Assembly (NCBI GenBank): GCA_023230825.1
Contig: JALNWO010000073.1
Span: forward strand, 1 to 8,423
Source: Acholeplasmataceae bacterium
GTDB lineage: Bacteria; Bacillota_I; Bacilli_A; Acholeplasmatales; Acholeplasmataceae
DNA length: 8,423 nucleotides
Direction: 5' to 3'
Shown here: piece after piece, positions 1 through 6,086 of the stretch
Layout of the letters: every line of letters begins with the position of its first letter
Numbering within the stretch: position 1 is the stretch's first letter
Program-made: the position numbers and the translations under genes
Notes under the pieces: model-generated
The model's database searches: none
What the model saw: the letters and a program-made list of their open reading frames with translations, nothing else
What the model was told of the DNA's origin: nothing

Positions 1-32
1 CGATAAGAAGAAAAAAACTGAAAGCATATTAA

Positions 33-116
33 ATGACAGTCAATCTGAACAGTGATATAATCAAAGTGTCAGAACATCTTGTCAATGATTTTGATATATC
101 CACTTTCTCCGGATAA
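33..116 (+). other. Possible small ORF or end of an upstream gene (27 codons)
   Basis: An ATG at 33 opens a 27-codon frame that stops with TAA at 114-116, exactly where the terminator hairpin begins. A stop codon abutting a terminator is what the end of a real gene looks like here, but the same frame has another stop (TAA) at 30-32, directly before the ATG. A second frame entering from the left edge (2-55, ending in residues SQSEQ and TGA) is an equally good candidate for the tail of an upstream gene. No family is recognisable in either. An A-rich run at 9-17 could have shifted the frame, so a decayed or frameshifted C-terminus is also possible. Confidence 0.2.
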
Positions 117-148
117 AAAAAACACGCACCCATTGGCGTGTTTTTTTT
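115..148. terminator. Bidirectional rho-independent terminator
   Basis: The core stem AACACGC (121-127) pairs with GCGTGTT (136-142) around an 8-nt loop. It is flanked by a run of eight A (115-122) on the left and eight T (141-148) on the right, so it reads as hairpin plus U-tract on both strands. On the minus strand it ends the gamma-glutamyltransferase transcript, and the right T-run includes part of that gene's stop codon. On the plus strand it would end whatever enters from the left edge. This implies convergent genes sharing one terminator. Confidence 0.88.
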
Positions 149-1721
149 ATTCATAAGCGATGGTGCCGTCACATCTTTTTTCTGTTCCAACGGCATATCC
201 ATTTTCTTTTTTAATAATCATTTGCCCTCGACCAAATAAAGCAACATCCGCTGTTTTCTTTAGATCATGTCCCCGCTGTTTTAATTGTTGATACACTTCA
301 TCTGGAAAATTATCTTCTACCCAAATGGTTTTTTCTTTTTCCCACATAAACCGGGGCTGATCCAGTGCTTCTTGAGGATTCATCTTTAAATCAAGTAAAT
401 GAGAAATAACTTGTAAATGTCCTTGAGGTTGCATAAAACCACCCATCACGCCAAAGGGACCAATAGGAGCACCATCTTTCATCAAAAAACCAGGGATAAT
501 TGTATGGTAAGGTTTTTTTAAGGGCGCTAAAACATTTGGCGACAAGGGATCTAAAGAGAAGTTGTGACCTCGGTTGTGTAAAGCAATACCTGTGTTTGGA
601 ATAACGATACCAGAACCAAAACCCATATAATTACTTTGAATGAATGAGACCATCTGTCCTTCAGCATCGACTGTTGCAAGATAAACAGTACCGGTTGCTT
701 GCGGCTTACCATAATGCGGCACTAAAGCTTCATTTGTAATCTCTTTTGCTCTTTTTTGGGCATATGCCTTTGATAGTAGCTCATCAATGGTAACAGTCAT
801 TGCTTTAGGGTCGGCAATATATTTGAGTCCATCTGCAAAAGCGAGCTTAACAGCTTCCATTTGTGTATGCATGCGATCAACTGGACCCATTGTATCGACT
901 TTAAAGTGTTCTAACAAATTAAAAGATAATAGCCCAATCAATCCTTGTGTGTTCGGAGGCAATTCACAAACATCGTATCCTCGATAAGTTGCTGATATTG
1001 GTTTTACCCATTCGATATTATGACGACTTAAATCATTTTTCGTTAAAAAGCCCCCATGCTCTTTAAAGAAAGCAGCTATTTTTTCAGCTAAAGCACCAGA
1101 ATAAAAACTTTCACCTTCGGTATCGCGCAAACTTTTTAATGTTTGTGCATGGTCTTTTAAGGTGACCCAAGCGCCTTTTTTAGGAGCTTTACCAAAAGTA
1201 TCAAACCAACCTTGAAACTGAGGGCCCTTTAATTTTTCTTGATAAATTTGTGCTGCTTTATCCCAATGATATTGGACAGTATCAGCAATTTGATAACCAT
1301 CTTCAGCTAAGCGAATAGCGGGCTCGAATAAATCACGAAAAGGCAATTTCCCATATTTTTTTGATAAAGCAGCCCATCCTTTGATTTGACCAGGAACGGT
1401 GACTGGAATAACCCCATAAATCGGAATTTCTTTATGCCCTAGTGCCTGAAGGGCTTCTACTGATAGATTTTCTGGAGACCTGCCACTTGCATTCATTCCT
1501 ATTAATTGTTGGTTAACCCAAGCAATTGCAAAATTATCTCCACCTAATCCATTACTCGTTGGTTCAGTTACAGTTAAAGCAATTGCGGTTGCGATGGCCG
1601 CATCAACTGCATTTCCACCTGTTTTTAAAATTGATAAACCTGCTTGTGCAGCATTTGGTTCGCTTGTTGCAACGATTCCATATTTTGGCGTTATCATTGT
1701 TTTATTTGTCTTTCGATTCAT
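147..1721 (-). CDS. ywrD: YwrD-type gamma-glutamyltransferase (Ntn hydrolase, cytoplasmic)
   Basis: Encodes 524 aa, close to the length of Bacillus YwrD. The family is made as a proenzyme that cleaves itself before a threonine, which then acts as nucleophile to transfer or hydrolyse gamma-glutamyl groups, for example from glutathione. Visible marks are the N-terminal GNAVDAAIA block (36-44), NGLGGDNF (57-64), the substrate-binding arginine region NASGRSP (77-83, R81), the predicted cleavage site and nucleophile T345 in GTVYLATVDAEG, and the small-subunit block YHTIIPGFLM with GVMGGFMQPQGH (405-435). The N-terminus has no signal peptide or membrane segment, unlike periplasmic or secreted GGTs, so it should act in the cytoplasm. 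The start is supported by AAAGGTG upstream of the ATG; the alternative Met9 has a weak site. It stands alone on the minus strand. Gamma-glutamyl specificity is inferred from the family; related members are acylases. Confidence 0.9.
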   Translation of the reverse strand: MNRKTNKTMITPKYGIVATSEPNAAQAGLSILKTGGNAVDAAIATAIALTVTEPTSNGLGGDNFAIAWVNQQLIGMNASGRSPENLSVEALQALGHKEIPIYGVIPVTVPGQIKGWAALSKKYGKLPFRDLFEPAIRLAEDGYQIADTVQYHWDKAAQIYQEKLKGPQFQGWFDTFGKAPKKGAWVTLKDHAQTLKSLRDTEGESFYSGALAEKIAAFFKEHGGFLTKNDLSRHNIEWVKPISATYRGYDVCELPPNTQGLIGLLSFNLLEHFKVDTMGPVDRMHTQMEAVKLAFADGLKYIADPKAMTVTIDELLSKAYAQKRAKEITNEALVPHYGKPQATGTVYLATVDAEGQMVSFIQSNYMGFGSGIVIPNTGIALHNRGHNFSLDPLSPNVLAPLKKPYHTIIPGFLMKDGAPIGPFGVMGGFMQPQGHLQVISHLLDLKMNPQEALDQPRFMWEKEKTIWVEDNFPDEVYQQLKQRGHDLKKTADVALFGRGQMIIKKENGYAVGTEKRCDGTIAYE

Positions 1722-1745
1722 ACTGTCACACCTTTCATCTCTTTT

Positions 1746-1774
1746 ATTTTAACATGGTTTTTATCATTCATAAC
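1746..1774 (-). promoter_or_regulatory. Candidate promoter of the gamma-glutamyltransferase gene
   Basis: Read on the minus strand, TGTTAAAAT forms an extended -10 (TGN followed by TAAAAT, complement of 1746-1751). It lies about 24 nt upstream of the start codon. The -35 position at normal spacing (complement of 1769-1774, GTTATG) matches poorly, so this call rests on the -10 only. Confidence 0.35.
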
Positions 1775-1779
1775 GCGTA

Positions 1780-1805
1780 CTGACACCTTTAAGACATGAT
1801 ATAAT
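1780..1805 (+). promoter_or_regulatory. Promoter of the alkA-zwf operon (extended -10)
   Basis: A perfect TATAAT at 1800-1805 is preceded by TGA (1797-1799), giving a TGN-extended -10. The nearest -35-like element, CTGACA at 1780-1785, is only 14 nt away, shorter than usual, so the extended -10 probably does most of the work. The predicted transcript starts near 1812, leaving a leader of about 20 nt that holds the purine-rich GGAAGAGGA ribosome binding site before the ATG at 1833. Confidence 0.65.
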
Positions 1806-1832
1806 GGGAATATAAAAAGAGGAAGAGGATTT

Positions 1833-2441
1833 ATGAAGAAAACCATTTTTAAATGCCCATCGCCCGTTGCTGAAAAACTGATGCAACAGGATCCAGCTTT
1901 AATTCCTTTATTATCAAAACCTCATGAGATCACGGTCTTACTCGAAGAAAATCCGTTTGTTTTTTTAGTTGAAACAATCATTGGGCAACAACTTTCGACA
2001 AAAGCAGCGGACGCTATTCGACAACGTCTTAACGATCGACTAAACAATAAAATCACACCTGAACAAATTTTAGAGCTGCCTATTGATGAACTTCGTGCTT
2101 TAGGAGTTTCTGGTCCTAAAATTAATTACATGCAAAGCCTTGCTCGAATGGTTATTAATCAAGAGATTGATTTTAAGGCATTTCCAACTTTAACAGATCA
2201 AGAAGTGATTCATGAACTGATTAAAATTAAAGGTGTTGGTATTTGGACAGCACAAATGTATTTACTCTTTGTTTTAAATCGACCTGATGTTTTTTCATCT
2301 GGAGATTTGGGTTTAAGAGAAAGTTTGAAAAAATTACTAAATAAACCCGACATGACCCTTAAAGAAGTAGAAGAACACAGTTTAAAATGGCAGCCTTACC
2401 GCACCTTTGTTTCACATTTTTTATGGCATCATTGGGATTAG
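1833..2441 (+). CDS. alkA: DNA-3-methyladenine glycosylase II (AlkA/HhH-GPD family, short form)
   Basis: A 202-aa helix-hairpin-helix DNA glycosylase that should remove alkylated bases such as 3-methyladenine from DNA as the first step of base-excision repair. The helical core is clear: FLVETIIGQQLSTKAADAI (44-62) is the typical first helix pair, KIKGVGIWTAQMYLLF (131-146) is the hairpin that grips the DNA backbone, and SSGDLGLRES (155-164) carries the catalytic aspartate D158. The tail WQPYRTFVSHFLW matches the family's closing helix. It lacks the N-terminal beta domain of the longer E. coli AlkA, so it is a core-only version, and it has no Cys cluster for an iron-sulfur site of the EndoIII type. 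It is the first gene of the plus-strand operon. Its TAG stop is embedded in the AGGAGG ribosome binding site of the next gene. Which damaged base it prefers cannot be read from sequence. Confidence 0.88.
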   Translation: MKKTIFKCPSPVAEKLMQQDPALIPLLSKPHEITVLLEENPFVFLVETIIGQQLSTKAADAIRQRLNDRLNNKITPEQILELPIDELRALGVSGPKINYMQSLARMVINQEIDFKAFPTLTDQEVIHELIKIKGVGIWTAQMYLLFVLNRPDVFSSGDLGLRESLKKLLNKPDMTLKEVEEHSLKWQPYRTFVSHFLWHHWD

Positions 2442-2450
2442 GAGGAAATT

Positions 2451-3815
2451 ATGAAAAAACTTATTTTTATTATCTTTGGTTCAACAGGAGATCTAACGTC
2501 AAGAAAACTCCTTCCAGCAATTCAAAAATTATATCAAGACAAAGACATTCCTGAAGAAAGCTTAGTCATAGCTTTAGGAAGAAAAGCGTATGATACGAAT
2601 TCGTATCTAGAAGAAATGAATCGCTCAATTCATGGTCAATTGGATTTGCGAATGCTTAACAAAATTGTTCATTATCACCAAATTCAAATCACAAATTTAA
2701 ATGAATATGAACGTTTAAAACAACTCCTTGAACAATACGCAGATAAAGCAACACGCCAACTCTTTTATTTAGCAGTGGGGCCTGATTTATTTATCGATGT
2801 GTCAAGAAACATTTATCAATCCGGACTAGTTGAAAAAGGCAATGAAACACAAGCCGTTATTTTTGAAAAACCTTTTGGTCACGACCTTGAAAGTGCAACT
2901 AAAATCAACCATGAACTATGGGAGTTCTTCACAGAAAAACAAATATTTAGAATCGATCACTATTTAGGTAAAGAGATGATTCAAAACCTTTTAACTGTTC
3001 GGTTCGCTAACCGTATTTTTGAAGATGTTTGGTACAATCGAGCAATTAAAAATGTTAAAATTATTGTCAAGGAAACGGCCGGAATTCATAACCGTGGCGG
3101 TTACTACGATCAGGCAGGTGCCCTTAAGGATATGGTGCAATCACATCTTATTCAAATGCTTTGTTTAATAGCTATGGAAGTACCGTTATCATACTACAGT
3201 GAAGATGTTAAAAATGAAAAAGTCAAAGTCATCGAGAATATTAGTATTGAGAAAGAATCAATTGTCTTTGGTCAATATGATGGCTACTTAAATGAAGAGA
3301 AAGTCAGTCCGGATTCAACAACAGACACGTTTGTTTTCTTAAAAGCCTTTGTTAATACACCACGGTTTAAAGGTGTCCCCTTTTACTTAATGACAGGGAA
3401 AAAACTTGACACAAAACAATCGGTTATAATTATCGAATTTGAAGAGACGATTGAACAAAGAAAATGGAATTTACCACTTTCAACGAATAAACTTTTTATC
3501 AAGATAGACCCCGAAGATGGCGTTGGCTTGCGATTAAACTCTAAAGTACCAGGTTTAACATCAAAAACGGAAGAGGTTGAACTAGAATACTTTACATCAT
3601 CATCAAATGCTTTTGGAAATAAAAGTGAAGCGTATGAAAAACTCCTTTTAGATGCAGCAACATATCACAAATCTCTTTTCACTCGTTGGGATGAAATTGA
3701 ACTTGCATGGCGCTTAATTGATCAAATAAAGGATTTAGAACCGACTTTACATCCGTATCATCATTTTGATGATTTAAAAGCTATTATTTTAGAAAAGGAT
3801 GAACATGCTTTATGA
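2451..3815 (+). CDS. zwf: Glucose-6-phosphate 1-dehydrogenase, short variant
   Basis: Encodes 454 aa of the G6PDH family, which oxidises glucose 6-phosphate to 6-phosphogluconolactone and makes NADPH (oxidative pentose phosphate pathway, cytoplasm). The Rossmann motif is GSTGDLTSRKL (10-20). R44 in ALGRKAY sits where the NADP-selecting arginine usually lies. EKPFG (139-143) and the glucose-6-phosphate site RIDHYLGKE (167-175, H170, K174) are intact. The catalytic dyad is D169 with H232 in MVQSHLIQM, where most homologues have QNH rather than QSH. It is shorter than the usual 480-500 aa: the C-terminal AGSWGP-like segment is missing and the protein ends with an HPYHHFDDLK tail. It follows alkA after 9 nt with an excellent AGGAGG, and overlaps the next start by ATGA. 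No gnd or pgl is adjacent, so it may be a paralogue of a main zwf elsewhere. Confidence 0.88.
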   Translation: MKKLIFIIFGSTGDLTSRKLLPAIQKLYQDKDIPEESLVIALGRKAYDTNSYLEEMNRSIHGQLDLRMLNKIVHYHQIQITNLNEYERLKQLLEQYADKATRQLFYLAVGPDLFIDVSRNIYQSGLVEKGNETQAVIFEKPFGHDLESATKINHELWEFFTEKQIFRIDHYLGKEMIQNLLTVRFANRIFEDVWYNRAIKNVKIIVKETAGIHNRGGYYDQAGALKDMVQSHLIQMLCLIAMEVPLSYYSEDVKNEKVKVIENISIEKESIVFGQYDGYLNEEKVSPDSTTDTFVFLKAFVNTPRFKGVPFYLMTGKKLDTKQSVIIIEFEETIEQRKWNLPLSTNKLFIKIDPEDGVGLRLNSKVPGLTSKTEEVELEYFTSSSNAFGNKSEAYEKLLLDAATYHKSLFTRWDEIELAWRLIDQIKDLEPTLHPYHHFDDLKAIILEKDEHAL

Positions 3816-4441
3816 AAAAAACCTATTACGATGTTTCAATGATGATTTCAGAAACAATGCAAGTTTATAAAAATAAAGAAGAAAAAATCCCACGCTTTTC
3901 TTTGGCTTCAAAACTACCCGATAACACGAGTCAAGAAACGCTTGTAGCTTTAAATCTTCATACAGGAACGCATCTGGATTTTCCTTCACATATGGTGCAA
4001 GACGGCCCCTCATCTGACACTCTAGATTTAAAGCGACTGATTCGTTCAGTGAAAGTGTTTGATTTCTCACCATTAACAGATAAAATTACTAAACGTGAAC
4101 TACAAGAAAAAGGTATTGAACCTGGTGACTTTTTACTTTTTAAAACAAGAAATAGTTTTGAAGAAAACTTTAATTTTCAATTTATTTATTTGGCAAAAGA
4201 TGGGGCTGAATATTTAGTTGAAAAAGGTGTTTTAGGTGTTGGTATTGATGGACTTGGAATCGAACGTGATCAACCTCATCATCCCACCCATAAAACCTTA
4301 TTTAAAAATGATGTTTATATTATAGAAGGCTTGCGCCTCGCGGCTGTTCCTGAAGGCCATTATTTTATGGTTGCTCAACCCATTAAAATGCCTAAAACAG
4401 ATGCCCTTCTTTTAAGTGTGGTTTTATTTGATGAATCTTAA
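3812..4441 (+). CDS. Cyclase family metal-dependent hydrolase (kynurenine formamidase-like)
   Basis: A 209-aa member of the putative cyclase family that includes the bacterial kynurenine formamidase KynB. The hallmark HxGTHxDxPxH motif appears as HTGTHLDFPSH (50-60), giving metal ligands H50, H54, D56 and the nearby H60. A second conserved part contains GIDGLGIERDQP (144-155), H160 and E172 in YIIEGL. The N-terminus DVSMMISETMQVYK matches the family's usual opening, supporting the ATG at 3812. This overlaps the zwf stop as ATGA, with AAAAGGATG upstream as a probable ribosome binding site inside zwf. The substrate is unknown: no tryptophan or kynurenine degradation genes are near, so formamidase activity is only a family possibility. 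Amide, ester or lactone hydrolysis are also open. Confidence 0.82.
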   Translation: MKKTYYDVSMMISETMQVYKNKEEKIPRFSLASKLPDNTSQETLVALNLHTGTHLDFPSHMVQDGPSSDTLDLKRLIRSVKVFDFSPLTDKITKRELQEKGIEPGDFLLFKTRNSFEENFNFQFIYLAKDGAEYLVEKGVLGVGIDGLGIERDQPHHPTHKTLFKNDVYIIEGLRLAAVPEGHYFMVAQPIKMPKTDALLLSVVLFDES

Positions 4442-4967
4442 CATTAGATTAGCAACGATGGCAGACATCGTTGCCATTATGACACTTCGTAACGAAACAG
4501 CAACATTATTAAAAGAAAGACAAATTGATCAGTGGCAACACCGCGAACCGAGTCAAACAACGTTTATTAAAGACATACAACAACAAGATTTATTTGTTTA
4601 TGAGATAAACAATAAAATTGTTGGAATGATTGCGATAAAATTAGGTATTGAACCAACTTATAACCTAATTTATGATGGCAAGTGGCGCTATGAGGGTCCT
4701 TATATAACGATTCACCGTTTAGCAGTGAAAAGATCCTTTTTAGGAAAAAATATTGCCTCTGAATTATTAGCATTTGCACATGCAGAAGCCATAAAAAAAC
4801 AAGTGTATGTTATGCGCATTGATACCCATCGTGATAATCGTTATGCCCAAAAACTTTTTTTAAACCATGGTTATCAAGAAGTGGGTTATATTTTATTAGA
4901 AAAAGACGATTTGGGCGACCGTCATCGCCTTGCTTTTGACTGTCTATTACAAGGAGGAAAGACATGA
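4431..4967 (+). CDS. GNAT family N-acetyltransferase
   Basis: A 178-aa GCN5-related acetyltransferase using acetyl-CoA to acetylate an unidentified amine. The family fold is visible as an N-terminal IRLATMADIVAIMTLRNE, beta strands DLFVYEINNKIVGMIAIK (53-70), the core strand YITIHRLAVK (91-100) and the acetyl-CoA loop KRSFLGKNIASELL (100-113), a slightly degenerate form of the usual Q/R-x-x-G-x-G/A motif. It continues with MRIDTHRDNRYAQKLFLNHGY (128-148) with its NxxAxxxFxxxGF-like helix. A GTG at 4416 would add five residues, but the ATG at 4431 gives a conventional N-terminus. It overlaps the preceding gene by 11 nt. No strong ribosome binding site precedes either start, suggesting coupling to translation of the upstream gene. 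Its stop overlaps the next start as ATGA. The target could be a small molecule, antibiotic or protein. Confidence 0.82.
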   Translation: MNLNIRLATMADIVAIMTLRNETATLLKERQIDQWQHREPSQTTFIKDIQQQDLFVYEINNKIVGMIAIKLGIEPTYNLIYDGKWRYEGPYITIHRLAVKRSFLGKNIASELLAFAHAEAIKKQVYVMRIDTHRDNRYAQKLFLNHGYQEVGYILLEKDDLGDRHRLAFDCLLQGGKT

Positions 4968-5884
4968 AAATTTATTTAAATCCAAGAGGAGTATCACTCA
5001 AACATTTTTTGCCAACATTAAAAACATTGACTATAGTTGAATTTATTACTGAAAAAACTGAAAGTTATGATTGTGAAGTAATGGTGACAATGCCCCATTT
5101 GCTTGATTATCAAGAACTGGATAAGTACTCTAACTTAAAATGGATTATGTTAACAACAGCAGGTTATGACACTGTTGATTTAGCAGAGTTAAAAGCAAGA
5201 CAAATCATGTTAACTCACGCAAAGGGCGCCTTTAGCATTCAAATTGCTGAAGATGTTATTGCGAAGATTTTATATTTTAACCGCCATTTAAAGCGCCATA
5301 TGGAGCAACAGTCTAACCAACTTTGGCAACCTATTTATACAGACCATGAAATTTATGGCTCAACTGTTGGGATTATTGGCGCAGGTTCTATCGGTCAACA
5401 CATTGCCGAAAGACTGAAAGCATTTGACACTCATATATTGGGTTATAAACGAACCCCTGAAAAGCTACCTCATTTTGATGCGGTTTATTACGATGATCAA
5501 GGGTTAGAAACACTTCTTAAAACGAGTGATATCATCGTTCTTTCTGTACCTTTGAGTGAAAAGACGCATCATTTAATAAACGATAAAACTTTACAAATGA
5601 TGAAGCCCAATGCCCTCTTAATAAACATTGCTCGTGGTGAAGTTATCGATCAAGATGCATTGGTAAAAGCTTTAGAAAAAAGAACCATTCGTGGTGCTGC
5701 TTTAGATGTCACTACTCCAGAGCCACTCCCGGCAGATCATCCCTTATGGCGTTTAGAAAATTGTTTTATAACACCTCATGATTCGAGCGCATCACCCAAT
5801 CATTATGAACGCATTTTACAATATGTTCAAGAAAACATTCAACGATATTTAAACAATGAACCTCTATTGAATCAACTGCTATAA
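4964..5884 (+). CDS. D-isomer-specific 2-hydroxyacid dehydrogenase
   Basis: A 306-aa NAD(P)-dependent dehydrogenase that interconverts a 2-oxo acid and a D-2-hydroxy acid. The nucleotide-binding loop is VGIIGAGSIG (135-144). The catalytic set is complete: R224 in NIARGEVID, E253 in TPEPLPADHPLW and H272 in ITPHDSSASP. After the second beta strand the sequence is GYKRTP (160-165) rather than the aspartate typical of NAD-specific enzymes, which suggests NADP(H) preference, as in GhrA-like glyoxylate/hydroxypyruvate reductases. The substrate is not determined; a SerA role is unlikely because there is no C-terminal ACT domain and no serine genes nearby. The ATG overlaps the upstream stop as ATGA, with AGGAGG just before it. 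This is the last gene of the operon. No convincing terminator hairpin with a U-tract follows, so some read-through toward accB is possible. Confidence 0.87.
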   Translation: MKIYLNPRGVSLKHFLPTLKTLTIVEFITEKTESYDCEVMVTMPHLLDYQELDKYSNLKWIMLTTAGYDTVDLAELKARQIMLTHAKGAFSIQIAEDVIAKILYFNRHLKRHMEQQSNQLWQPIYTDHEIYGSTVGIIGAGSIGQHIAERLKAFDTHILGYKRTPEKLPHFDAVYYDDQGLETLLKTSDIIVLSVPLSEKTHHLINDKTLQMMKPNALLINIARGEVIDQDALVKALEKRTIRGAALDVTTPEPLPADHPLWRLENCFITPHDSSASPNHYERILQYVQENIQRYLNNEPLLNQLL

Positions 5885-5933
5885 AGAGATTTTCCCATAA
5901 TTTATCATCATTAAAAAAACTTGTCTGCTTTCG

Positions 5934-5961
5934 TTGACAAACACATAATATGTGATAGAAT
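5934..5961 (+). promoter_or_regulatory. Promoter of the accBCD operon
   Basis: A perfect -35 TTGACA (5934-5939) is followed after 16 nt by TAGAAT (5956-5961), with TGA directly before it (5953-5955) as an extended -10. The start of transcription should fall near 5967-5969, giving a leader of about 115 nt before accB. This is the best promoter in the window and shows that the acc genes have their own transcription start apart from the upstream operon. Confidence 0.8.
5942..5954. promoter_or_regulatory. Palindrome CACAT-AAT-ATGTG in the promoter spacer
   Basis: A perfect 5-3-5 inverted repeat occupies almost the whole stretch between the -35 and -10 boxes of the acc promoter. A protein bound there would exclude RNA polymerase, so it is a candidate operator. 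I do not recognise the regulator; the motif is A/T-rich and short enough to arise by chance. Confidence 0.35.
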
Positions 5962-5974
5962 AAAAACATCATAC

Positions 5975-5987
5975 TTTGATATTCAAA
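5975..5987. promoter_or_regulatory. FabT-like operator TTTGA-TAT-TCAAA
   Basis: A perfect inverted repeat TTTGA-N3-TCAAA lies a few bases downstream of the predicted transcription start of the acc operon. Its spacing and half-sites match the pattern described for FabT, the MarR-type repressor of fatty acid synthesis genes in streptococci and other Lactobacillales, and the operon controlled here is a lipid-synthesis one. A further half-site ATCAAA lies at 5995-6000. Assignment to FabT is inference; fabT itself is not in the window. Confidence 0.5.
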
Positions 5988-6012
5988 CGAATTAATCAAA
6001 AATGAGGAAAGG

Positions 6013-6066
6013 ATGATGTTGAAAAAGGCAAAAGTGTTTGTGCAAAAGAAAGCTAAAATAAAATGA
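6013..6066 (+). CDS. Possible lysine-rich leader peptide upstream of accB (17 aa)
   Basis: The frame encodes MMLKKAKVFVQKKAKIK, with lysine at 7 of 17 positions. It is preceded by GAGGAAAGG (6004-6012), a better ribosome binding site than that of accB; the start could be the ATG at 6013 or at 6016. Its TGA (6064-6066) overlaps the ATG of a 7-codon frame that in turn overlaps accB. It could be a translated regulatory or coupling leader. No homologue is recognised. Short ORFs are common by chance in A-rich leaders, so the main support is the placement and the ribosome binding site. Confidence 0.35.
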   Translation: MMLKKAKVFVQKKAKIK

Positions 6067-6086
6067 AATGTGATGGTAAATCATGA
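6063..6086 (+). CDS. Possible 7-codon mini-cistron bridging to accB
   Basis: This frame reads MKCDGKS. Its ATG overlaps the stop of the preceding mini-ORF as ATGA (6063-6066), and its own TGA overlaps the accB start as ATGA (6083-6086). It has no good ribosome binding site of its own, so it would be translated only by re-initiation. It may be chance; it matters only as a possible link in a coupling chain. Confidence 0.18.
   Translation: MKCDGKS

Noticed and set aside
90..100. TTTGATATATC as another FabT-like box
   Set aside because: The right half-site does not match TCAAA and it is not next to a promoter.
787..987. Plus-strand open frame inside the gamma-glutamyltransferase gene
   Set aside because: It lies wholly opposite a well-conserved coding region, has no ribosome binding site or recognisable domain, and looks like a chance antisense frame. 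The same applies to the plus-strand frame at 1526-1783.
3810..4073. Minus-strand open frame opposite the cyclase gene
   Set aside because: It is antisense to the conserved metal-binding motif region, with no promoter or family features. Other antisense frames at 4567-4779, 5766-5999 and 7964-8212 and the alternate frame at 7003-7236 are rejected for the same reason.
4416..4430. GTG at 4416 as start of the acetyltransferase
   Set aside because: It adds only five residues (MWFYL), lacks a ribosome binding site and lengthens the overlap with the cyclase gene; the ATG at 4431 gives a family-like N-terminus.
5921..5940. TTGTC/GACAA hairpin as terminator of the upstream operon
   Set aside because: The stem is only 5 bp, is not followed by a U-tract on the plus strand, and overlaps the -35 box of the acc promoter.
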